Origin: Streptomyces canus | Lineage (GTDB): Bacteria; Actinomycetota; Actinomycetes; Streptomycetales; Streptomycetaceae | Direction of reading: 5' to 3' | DNA: 64,000 bases | Assembly: GCF_030816965.1 (NCBI RefSeq) | Contig: NZ_JAUSYQ010000002.1 | Coordinates: 7,492,001-7,556,000, forward strand | Shown here: positions 57,310-64,000 of the stretch, piece after piece | How positions within the stretch are numbered: position 1 is the stretch's first letter | Layout of the letters: every line of letters begins with the position of its first letter | The notes under the pieces: generated by a model | Database searches by the model: none | The model's input: only the letters and a program-made list of their open reading frames with translations | What the model was told of the DNA's origin: nothing | Position numbers and translations under genes: made by a program

Positions 57310-59501
57310 GCCCCCAGCCGCAGGCAGCCGTGGGTGCGCCGCTGTCCCGGGTGGACGGCCGGCTCAAGGTCACCGGCCAGGCGCTGTACGCCGCCGAGCA
57401 CGACGTCGACGGGTCCGTGCACGCCGTCATCGTCGACGCGGCCATCGGCCGCGGTCGCATCACGTCGATCGACAGCGGCGCCGCCGAAGCCCTTCCGGGC
57501 GTACTGAAGGTGCTCCACCACCGCAACGCGCCGAAGCTGCCGTACCGCGACAACTCCGGGTCGAACAATCCGCCCGGCCGGCGACTCCGCGTCTTCCAGG
57601 ACGACCGCGTCCGCTTCCACGGCCAGCCGGTCGCCGTCGTGGTGGCCGCCACCCTGGAAGCCGCGCAGCACGGTGCGAGTCTGGTCAAGGTCGGCTACGA
57701 CGCCGAACAGCCCTCGACCGATCTTGCCCAGGCAGAGCCGGACGAGCCGACCCGTTACGCGCGCGGTGACGCCGAAGCGGCCCTGCGCTCGGCGGCCGTA
57801 CGGTTGGACCTGACGTACCGCACGGCGCGCAACCACCACAACCCGATGGAGCCGCACGCCACCATCGCCCGCTGGAACGGCGACAGGCTCACCGTGTGGG
57901 ACAAGACCCAATGGGTGGTGGGCACGCAGACCGAACTCGCGGCGGTGTTCGGCCTGGAGACGGACGCGGTGCGCGTCATCTCACCGTTCGTCGGCGGCGG
58001 TTTCGGCACGGCCCTGCGCTGCTGGCCGCACGTGGTCGTCGCCGCGCTGGCCGCCCGCGAGACGAAGCGTCCGGTCAAACTGGTCCTCAGTCGCAAGCAG
58101 ATGTACCTCGGTACCGGTTTCCGGCCCTCCTACGAGTACCACCTGCGACTGGGCAGCGACCGGCGCGGCCGGCTGTCCGCCGCGGTCCACGAGCTGGACG
58201 CCGAGACGTCGTCGTACGAGACGTTCACCGAGTCCATCCTGGCGGCCGGGCAGATGCTCTACAGCATGCCCAACGTGAGCCAGAGGTACCGGACGGTGCC
58301 CCTGGATCTGCCCACGCCGCTGTACATGCGCGGCCCCGGCTTCCAGACGGCCTCCTTCGTCATCGAGTCGGCCATGGACGAACTCGCCCACCAGCTCGGC
58401 GTCGACCCGATCGAGCTGCGCCGGCGCAACGAACCGAACGAGGACGAGTCGAGTGGGCTGCCGTTCTCCACCCGCCGGCTGCGCGAGTGCTACACGGTGG
58501 GCGCCCGCGAGTTCGGCTGGCACCGCCGCAATCCCGAGCCTCGCTCCACGCGTGAGGGGGACTGGCTGATCGGCAGGGGCATGGCCGCCGGCGTCTACGA
58601 CACCGCACGCGCGCCGGCCCAGGCCCGGGCCCGACTGGACGCCGACGGCACCGCGCTGGTCGAGGCCGCCGCCACCGACATGGGCCCGGGTACGTACACC
58701 TCGCAGACCCAGGTCGCCGCCGACGCCCTCGGGCTGACCGTGCGCACGGTCACCTTCCGGCTGGGGGACTCCCTCTATCCGCCGACCCCACCGCACGGCG
58801 GCTCGATGACCATGGCCAGCGTCGGCTCCGCCACCCTCGACGCCTGCAACAAGGTCCGCCGCCAGGCGATCAGACTGGCGGTCGAGGACCGCGAGTCACC
58901 GCTGTACGGCGTGCCGGCCGACGATGTGGTGGTCCGGGGCGGCCGACTGCACGTGAAGAACGATCCCACGCGCGGGGAGACGTACAAGAGCCTGCTCGCC
59001 CGAAACGACCGCACCCACCTCGACGCGGACGGCTCCTTCGCGCCGCCGACGGGCCCGGAACGACACTCCTTCTACGGCTACAACGCCACCTTCGCCGAAG
59101 TGGCCGTCGACGCGACGCTCGGCCTGGTGCGGGTGCGGCGGGTCCTCGGCGTCTACGACGCGGGACGCATCATCAGCCCCAAGCTCGCCGACAGCCAGGC
59201 CCTCGGCGGCATGGTCGGCGGCATCGGCACGGCCCTGCTGGAGCACACGGCCACCGACCATCGCGACGGCCGGATCGTCAACGCCAACCTCGCCGACTAC
59301 CTCGTGCCCGTCAACGCCGACATCCCCGACCTCAAGGCGGTCTACCTGGATGGCGAGGACCGCGAGGCCGACCCGCTCGGCGTCAAGGGCCTCGGAGAGC
59401 TCGTGATGATCGGCGTGGCGCCCGCCATCGCCAACGCGGTCTTCAACGCCACCGGCCGCCGCATCCGTGAACTTCCCATCACCGCGGAGGCGTTGCTCTG
59501 A
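57306..59501 (+). CDS. paoC: Molybdenum-binding catalytic subunit of aldehyde oxidoreductase
   Basis: A 731-residue xanthine-oxidase-family large subunit that hydroxylates aldehydes to acids with a molybdenum cytosine-dinucleotide cofactor. Visible segments are the N-terminal a/b hammerhead (SRVDGRLKVTGQALYAAEHD), FVGGGFGTALRCWPH, RGPGFQTASFVIESAMDELA, the cofactor loop PHGGSMTMASVGSA and the catalytic glutamate in GVKGLGELVMIGVAPA. It has no signal peptide and is carried out with the Tat-tagged Fe-S subunit. The substrate range is unknown; PaoC favours aromatic aldehydes. Confidence 0.93.
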   Translation: MSPQPQAAVGAPLSRVDGRLKVTGQALYAAEHDVDGSVHAVIVDAAIGRGRITSIDSGAAEALPGVLKVLHHRNAPKLPYRDNSGSNNPPGRRLRVFQDDRVRFHGQPVAVVVAATLEAAQHGASLVKVGYDAEQPSTDLAQAEPDEPTRYARGDAEAALRSAAVRLDLTYRTARNHHNPMEPHATIARWNGDRLTVWDKTQWVVGTQTELAAVFGLETDAVRVISPFVGGGFGTALRCWPHVVVAALAARETKRPVKLVLSRKQMYLGTGFRPSYEYHLRLGSDRRGRLSAAVHELDAETSSYETFTESILAAGQMLYSMPNVSQRYRTVPLDLPTPLYMRGPGFQTASFVIESAMDELAHQLGVDPIELRRRNEPNEDESSGLPFSTRRLRECYTVGAREFGWHRRNPEPRSTREGDWLIGRGMAAGVYDTARAPAQARARLDADGTALVEAAATDMGPGTYTSQTQVAADALGLTVRTVTFRLGDSLYPPTPPHGGSMTMASVGSATLDACNKVRRQAIRLAVEDRESPLYGVPADDVVVRGGRLHVKNDPTRGETYKSLLARNDRTHLDADGSFAPPTGPERHSFYGYNATFAEVAVDATLGLVRVRRVLGVYDAGRIISPKLADSQALGGMVGGIGTALLEHTATDHRDGRIVNANLADYLVPVNADIPDLKAVYLDGEDREADPLGVKGLGELVMIGVAPAIANAVFNATGRRIRELPITAEALL

Positions 59502-59654
59502 TCCGCGGACTTCGGTCCGGCGGGGCGCACACCGCTCGTCCGGCAGCCTCACCCGCCCGGCTGCCGGACCTCTCAGGGCCGCCGTCGCGTGACGTTTCCC
59601 CGCGTCGTGGCGGCGGCCCGCTCACCTACCGTCCTGGTCCTGCCGTGGAGAACC

Positions 59655-60779
59655 ATGCTGAACATCGCGGACACACTGCACCGCTGGTGCCGCGAGGCAC
59701 GCCCCTTCGCCCTGGCCACCGTCGTCGCCGTGCGCGGCAGCGCCCCGCTGCCGGTCGGTACGTCGGTCGCCGTGGGCGACGAAGGCGACGCGGTCGGCAG
59801 CATCTCCGGTGGCTGCGTGGAGGGCGCGGTCTACGAACTGTGCCGGCAGGTGCTGCATGACCGAGGTGCCCCCCAGCGCGCCTCGTTCAGCTACTCCGAT
59901 GACGACGCCTTCGCCGTCGGACTGACCTGCGGCGGCGAACTCGACGTCCTCGTCCAGCGCATCGACCCCACGGCCCGGCCGCACCTCGTCGACGCCCTCA
60001 CCGAGGTCGTCCACAGCCGACCGGCTGCCGTGGCTCAGGTCGTCGACGGCCCTGACGTGTTCCTCGGCTCAACCCTCAGCGTCTTCGGTGACGACCATTC
60101 CGCCCACGGGCGGGTGGACGGCGGGCCGGCGGACCGGGCGGTGGCCGACCGGGCCAGGGCTCTGCTGCGGGCCGGCCGCACCGCCCGCGTCGATGTCGGG
60201 GGGACAGGGGACGGATGCCCCGAGCACCTGTCCGTCCTGGTGCACGTGGCGGCCGCCCGCCCCCGCATGCTGATCTTCGGCGCGGTCGACTTCGCCGCCG
60301 CCCTCAGTCAGGCCGGCCGCTTTCTCGGTTACCGGGTCACCGTCTGCGACGCCCGCTCCGTCTTCGCCACCGGGGCACGCTTCCCGCACGCGCACGAAGT
60401 GGTCGTCGACTGGCCCCACCGCTACCTGGAACGCACCGAGGTGGATGAGAGAACCGCCGTCTGCGTCCTCACCCACGACGCCAAGTTCGACATCCCCCTG
60501 CTGCGCCTGGCACTCGACCTGCCCGTCGCCTACGTGGGGGCCATGGGCTCCCGCCGCACCCATGACGAGCGCCTGCGCCTCCTGCGCGAGCAGGGCGTCA
60601 CGGACGGCGACCTGGCCCGGCTGCGTTCCCCGATCGGCCTCGACCTCGGAGCCCGCACGCCCGAGGAGACGGCCGTCTCCATCACCGCGGAGATCATCGC
60701 CCAAGCCCACCGGGGCACGGGCCGATCCCTGACCCGGACCACCGGCCCGATCCACCGGGCGCCGAGGGTGACGAGCTGA
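59655..60779 (+). CDS. XdhC/PaoD-type molybdenum cofactor maturation protein
   Basis: A 374-residue XdhC/CoxI family protein. The N-terminal XdhC domain has TVVAVRGSAPLPVGTSVAVG and SISGGCVEGAVYE with the conserved cysteine, then LTCGGELDVLVQ. The C-terminal Rossmann domain has LIFGAVDFAAALSQAGRFLG, with TVCDARSVF and YVGAMGSRRTHDERL. It binds and protects the modified molybdenum cofactor and inserts it into the large subunit. ATG 59655 has GTGGAG four bases upstream; an upstream GTG is unsupported. It is about 150 bp after paoC, the usual place for paoD. Confidence 0.9.
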   Translation: MLNIADTLHRWCREARPFALATVVAVRGSAPLPVGTSVAVGDEGDAVGSISGGCVEGAVYELCRQVLHDRGAPQRASFSYSDDDAFAVGLTCGGELDVLVQRIDPTARPHLVDALTEVVHSRPAAVAQVVDGPDVFLGSTLSVFGDDHSAHGRVDGGPADRAVADRARALLRAGRTARVDVGGTGDGCPEHLSVLVHVAAARPRMLIFGAVDFAAALSQAGRFLGYRVTVCDARSVFATGARFPHAHEVVVDWPHRYLERTEVDERTAVCVLTHDAKFDIPLLRLALDLPVAYVGAMGSRRTHDERLRLLREQGVTDGDLARLRSPIGLDLGARTPEETAVSITAEIIAQAHRGTGRSLTRTTGPIHRAPRVTS

Positions 60780-60851
60780 GAGTCCCGGCCAGGGCATCTC
60801 GGGGAACTGCTCGAGGAGAACTCGACGGCCGGCTCGGCCGGTGACCCCGGC

Positions 60852-62324
60852 TCACTCCGCGTCCGCCACCACCGATCCCACGCGCTCCGCGAGGCTCGGG
60901 TCCCGGCGGACCAGGAGGGTCGCGTAGCCGATGGCCGCGAGCAACGTGACCAGGGCGGCGTACGGGAACCAGCTGTACGGGGCCGGCTGGCCGGGCTTGG
61001 CCAGGTAGTAGAGGGGGACCAGGATGGCGAAGGCGCCGATCGCGGGCAGGACGAGGTGGCGGACGGGCCGGAACTCCTGGGGGCGGTATCGGCGGTAGTA
61101 GAGGGGAAGGGCGATGTTGGACGCCAGGTAGACCAGCAGGATCAGGATGGCGCCCAGGCTGGAGGACTCCGTGAAGAAGACCACGGGGTTCATCGAACCG
61201 CCGCCGGATCCGAGCAGATGGCCCAGGCCCCAGCCGCCGATGATCAGCAGCGCGATGACGGCGAAGGCGACGATCGCGTTGTTCGGCGTACGGCGCGTGG
61301 GATGGACGTAGCCGAAGAAGGACGGCAGCAGTCCCTCGCGCCCCGCGTTGAAGACCAGGCGAGCCTGGGAGTTGATGCCCGCGATCAGTACGCCGAGGGT
61401 GGAGGTCAGGCCGCCGACGTAGGCGAGGAACGCCAGCGCGCCGAGGGTGTGCTGGGCGACGTCGATGAACGGGATGGGGGAGGCGCCGAGCCGGTCCAGG
61501 TCGTAGCCGAAGCCGGTCACCGTGGCGTAGGAGAAGAGGATGTAGCTCACCGTCATGATCGCGACCGAGGAGAACACGGCGCGGCCGACGTTGCGCCGTG
61601 GGTTCTCCGTCTCCTCGGCGAGGGCCGCCGAGTTCTCCCAGCCGATGAACAGGTACACCGCCAGAGGGAATCCGGCCGCCAGCCCCTTGAGGCCGTGGGT
61701 GAGATGGCCGGGCAGGAACGGGGCGGCGGACAGGGCGCCGCGATGCTCGATGATCGCCGCGACCGAGACCACGACGAGCACCAGCATCTCCACGCCGAAG
61801 AAGTAGCCGGCCCACTTGGTGGAGACGACGATCCCGCGCAGCATCAGCACCACCGAAAGACCGGTGAGCAGCAGCGTCCAGACGATCCACGGCACGTCGA
61901 CGCCCGTGTAGTGGTGCAGGGTGATCTGTACGAAGCCACCCGAGATCGCGATCACCGAGGCCATCGCGATGATGTAGCCGAGTCCGGCCAGCAGGGCCGT
62001 GGTCACCGCGCTGACCGGACCGAAGGTCTTGCCGACGAAGGTGGTGAAGCTGCCCGCCGAGGGGTGGGCCCGGGAGAACTCGGCCAGTGTGTTGCCGAGC
62101 AGCGCGACCGCCACCCCCGCCGCCACGATGGTCAGCGGGGACGCGATCCCCGCGGTGGTGGCGAGGAAGGCGAAGCCGAAGAAGAAGCTCATCGCCGGAC
62201 CGACGTTGGCCATCGTGGCGGCGGCGATGTCCGCCATGCCGAGGACACCGCCGCGCAGCCGCTGCGGCGCGCCGCCGGCGGGGCCCGATGCCGACGAGCG
62301 GCCGACAGGTCCGGGTACCGGCAT
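60852..62324 (-). CDS. APC-family amino acid/amine permease
   Basis: A 490-residue permease with about 12-13 membrane segments. The APC hallmarks are the GMADIAAATMANVGPAMSFF start, LAEFSRAHPSAGSFTTFVGK after TM2, and ETENPRRNVGRAV in the TM6-7 loop. The cargo is probably an amino acid or amine. GAAGGAGCT precedes ATG. The gene is 49 bp downstream of a GntR regulator in the same direction, so it is probably its partner or target. It is convergent with the XdhC-like gene. Confidence 0.9.
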   Translation of the reverse strand: MPVPGPVGRSSASGPAGGAPQRLRGGVLGMADIAAATMANVGPAMSFFFGFAFLATTAGIASPLTIVAAGVAVALLGNTLAEFSRAHPSAGSFTTFVGKTFGPVSAVTTALLAGLGYIIAMASVIAISGGFVQITLHHYTGVDVPWIVWTLLLTGLSVVLMLRGIVVSTKWAGYFFGVEMLVLVVVSVAAIIEHRGALSAAPFLPGHLTHGLKGLAAGFPLAVYLFIGWENSAALAEETENPRRNVGRAVFSSVAIMTVSYILFSYATVTGFGYDLDRLGASPIPFIDVAQHTLGALAFLAYVGGLTSTLGVLIAGINSQARLVFNAGREGLLPSFFGYVHPTRRTPNNAIVAFAVIALLIIGGWGLGHLLGSGGGSMNPVVFFTESSSLGAILILLVYLASNIALPLYYRRYRPQEFRPVRHLVLPAIGAFAILVPLYYLAKPGQPAPYSWFPYAALVTLLAAIGYATLLVRRDPSLAERVGSVVADAE

Positions 62325-62373
62325 GGGACAGCTCCTTCAGCGAGGTCGGCGGCACAGGAAAGGGGAGAAGTGG

Positions 62374-63099
62374 TCAGTTCAGGCCGGCGTGCCGGTGCGC
62401 CTTCACCGCGCGTACCGCCGGGTCCATCGCGCCGCGGGTGAGTTCGTCGAGCAGCTCGGCGTGGCAGCGGTTGCGGGCCCGTACGACCGAAGCGGCCGGC
62501 GCGGGCCCCAGCAGGCACTGGCGGCCGAGCAGGTCGGCGGCGAACTCACGGATCCCGACGCCGCCGAGCGCCTCGGCCAGGTCGAGGTGGAAGCGGGTCT
62601 CCAGTTCGAGCAGCCGGGCCGGGTCCTCGGCCAGGTCCAGCTCCTCGACCAGGGTGTGCAGTCCGTCGAGCCGTCCGTCCGGGACCTCACCCGCACCGTG
62701 CGCCACGAGGCCGCATTCGAGCAGCAGATGGAAGGACTCCAGCGAGGCCGTCTCGTCGGCGTCGTGCAGCACGGCGACGACCGCGTCCCAGTCGGCCGCG
62801 ACGAAGGTGCCGCCCGACCGGCCCCGACGGCGGTCGAGCAGGCCGTCCTGGCACATGGCCTCCAGCGCGCGGCGCACAGTGATCTCGCTGATTCCCAGTT
62901 CCTCGGCGAGGACGCCCGCGTCCGGCAGCCGGTCGCCCGGCGCCACGGACCTCAGCCGTATCCGCAGGGCGATCCTGGACCGGACGAGTTCGGCTCCCGT
63001 GGTGCCCCGGCCGGCCAGGACGCGGGTGTCCCACACCCCGCCGACCTGCGCGGGCGCCGCCTGGTTGTAGGGCCCGAACTTGCCCGCTGCGTTCACCAC
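62374..63099 (-). CDS. GntR-family regulator, FadR subfamily
   Basis: A 241-residue regulator. The winged helix-turn-helix (about residues 35-100) has DAGVLAEELGISEITVRRAL and a GLLDRRRGRSGGTFVA wing. The FCD-like helical domain includes FHLLLECGLVAHGAG and ETRFHLDLAEALGG. It is co-oriented with the APC permease and divergent from another amino-acid permease, with an AT-rich inverted repeat between. It probably represses one or both permeases until an amino acid or amine ligand is bound. Starts with two consecutive GTG codons. Confidence 0.88.
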   Translation of the reverse strand: MVNAAGKFGPYNQAAPAQVGGVWDTRVLAGRGTTGAELVRSRIALRIRLRSVAPGDRLPDAGVLAEELGISEITVRRALEAMCQDGLLDRRRGRSGGTFVAADWDAVVAVLHDADETASLESFHLLLECGLVAHGAGEVPDGRLDGLHTLVEELDLAEDPARLLELETRFHLDLAEALGGVGIREFAADLLGRQCLLGPAPAASVVRARNRCHAELLDELTRGAMDPAVRAVKAHRHAGLN

Positions 63100-63184
63100 G
63101 ACGCCACCCTAACGGCCTGCTGAGCGACGTTACGGGGGACGGCGGCACGGCGTGCTCTGCATGTACGGAAAATAGAGCAACCTG

Positions 63185-63210
63185 AACAGTTAAACAAGAC
63201 TGTTTTTTTT
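63185..63210. promoter_or_regulatory. AT-rich inverted repeat with T8 run in divergent permease promoter
   Basis: AACAGT (63185-63190) and ACTGTT (63199-63204) form an inverted repeat with an 8-bp spacer and run into eight T residues (63203-63210). It could be the operator of the adjacent GntR regulator. As a hairpin plus U run it could also attenuate rightward transcription. Confidence 0.5.
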
Positions 63211-63237
63211 GATCGTGCTGAACTAATTTCCCGGTCC

Positions 63238-64000
63238 ATGACCGCAACCCTCCCCGAAACCCCTCCCGCTCAGTCCGGTGGCCTGCAGGCCGGACTCAAG
63301 AACCGCCACCTGTCGATGATCGCGATCGGCGGCGTCATCGGCGCCGGCCTGTTCGTCGGCTCCGGCTCCGGCATCGCCGCCGCCGGCCCCGGCATCCTCG
63401 TCTCGTACGCCCTCGTCGGCGTCCTCGTCGTCCTCGTGATGCGCATGCTCGGCGAGATGGCCGCGGCCAACCCCACCTCGGGCTCGTTCTCCGCCTACGC
63501 CGACCGTGCGCTGGGCCGCTGGGCCGGCTTCACCATCGGCTGGCTGTACTGGTTCTTCTGGGTCGTGGTGCTCGCCGTCGAGGCGACCGCCGGGGCCAAG
63601 ATCCTGGCCGGCTGGATGCCGGCGGTCCCGCAGTGGGGCTGGGCCCTGATCGTCATGGTCGTCCTGACCGCCACCAACCTGGTCTCGGTGAGCTCCTACG
63701 GCGAGTTCGAGTTCTGGTTCGCCGGCATCAAGGTCGTCGCGATCGCCGCGTTCATCGTGGTCGGGGGGCTCGCGATCTTCGGGCTGCTGCCGGGTTCGGA
63801 CCACCCGGCCTCCGGTTTCTCCAACCTCACCGCGCACGGCGGCTTCCTGCCCAACGGCCCCGGAGCGATCCTCACCGGCGTCCTGATGGTGGTCTTCTCC
63901 TTCATGGGCAGCGAGATCGTCACCCTCGCCGCGGGTGAGACCGCCGACCCGCGGGCCGCCGTCACCAAGGCCACCAACAGCGTGATCTGGCGGATCGCGG
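63238..64000 (+). CDS. Amino acid permease (AAT/GABA-permease type), 3' end outside window
   Basis: The first 254 codons of an amino acid permease are present and the gene runs off the right edge. The start LQAGLKNRHLSMIAIGGVIG and AGLFVGSGSGIAAAGPG is the AAT-family TM1 region with the substrate-binding Gly-rich break. MLGEMAAANPTSGSFSAYAD follows TM2, and FMGSEIVTLAAGETADPRAAV is the conserved TM6 region. Relatives are proton-coupled importers of GABA, aromatic or other amino acids. It is divergent from the GntR regulator gene. Confidence 0.9.
   Translation, partial: MTATLPETPPAQSGGLQAGLKNRHLSMIAIGGVIGAGLFVGSGSGIAAAGPGILVSYALVGVLVVLVMRMLGEMAAANPTSGSFSAYADRALGRWAGFTIGWLYWFFWVVVLAVEATAGAKILAGWMPAVPQWGWALIVMVVLTATNLVSVSSYGEFEFWFAGIKVVAIAAFIVVGGLAIFGLLPGSDHPASGFSNLTAHGGFLPNGPGAILTGVLMVVFSFMGSEIVTLAAGETADPRAAVTKATNSVIWRIA

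Noticed and set aside
1..64000. CRISPR arrays, tRNA or rRNA genes, insertion sequences or prophage genes
   Set aside because: No regularly spaced short repeats, tRNA cloverleaf signals, transposase or phage-type genes were recognised.

Overview
The base composition (about 70% G+C, third positions almost all G/C) and the gene content (SepH, CutRS, a DUF3710/DUF3093/DUF4193 block, leaderless starts) point to a Streptomyces chromosome. The left and middle parts look like core genome. The region from about 48.2 kb rightwards looks more accessory. I see no tRNA, rRNA, CRISPR array or insertion sequence.

1-6.7 kb holds the start of a CitA-type sensor kinase, an iron-box-controlled sucrase/ferredoxin-like protein, and two divergent citrate synthases, one carrying an N-terminal DNA-binding helix-turn-helix. 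After these come a small hypothetical gene, a frameshifted DUF6082 gene and a CobW-type metal GTPase. 6.7-14.7 kb holds parC, an overlapping pair of M16 peptidases, a cyclic-di-AMP (ydaO-type) riboswitch in front of a secreted M23 peptidase, a GntR regulator and HPr. 14.9-28.6 kb holds a GNAT/acyl-CoA-synthetase fusion acetyltransferase, DUF5998, an alkaline-phosphatase-family enzyme, thymidine kinase, a glyoxalase-fold protein, a sulfurtransferase, sepH, a sugar-lactone oxidase, an MFS pump, ferrochelatase (a second iron-box candidate lies between these last two) and an inositol monophosphatase.

27.8-48.1 kb is a backbone shared in order and orientation with the Mycobacterium tuberculosis suhB-dut-ceoBC region (Rv2701c back to Rv2689c): suhB, DUF4193, DUF3093, dut, DUF3710, OB-fold protein, DUF3159, two TrkA-type RCK proteins, an APC permease resembling the potassium importer KimA, and a TrmA-type RNA methyltransferase. 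Interspersed are cutRS, a polysaccharide lyase, an orphan ABC ATPase, a 138-bp tandem repeat and kdpDE without kdpFABC. Together with the riboswitch, the RCK proteins, the KimA-like permease and a 31-residue membrane peptide, the window is rich in potassium and c-di-AMP related functions.

48.2-55.3 kb is an accessory redox cluster: an MFS gene remnant, a MmyB-type regulator divergent from a zinc alcohol dehydrogenase, three SDRs (one frameshifted, one without the catalytic Tyr-Lys pair), a cyclophilin-like lipoprotein, an MFS pump and a cupin. 55.7-60.8 kb is a paoABCD-like operon for a Tat-exported molybdenum aldehyde oxidoreductase. 60.9-64 kb holds an APC permease with a GntR regulator, divergent from a second amino-acid permease that runs off the window.
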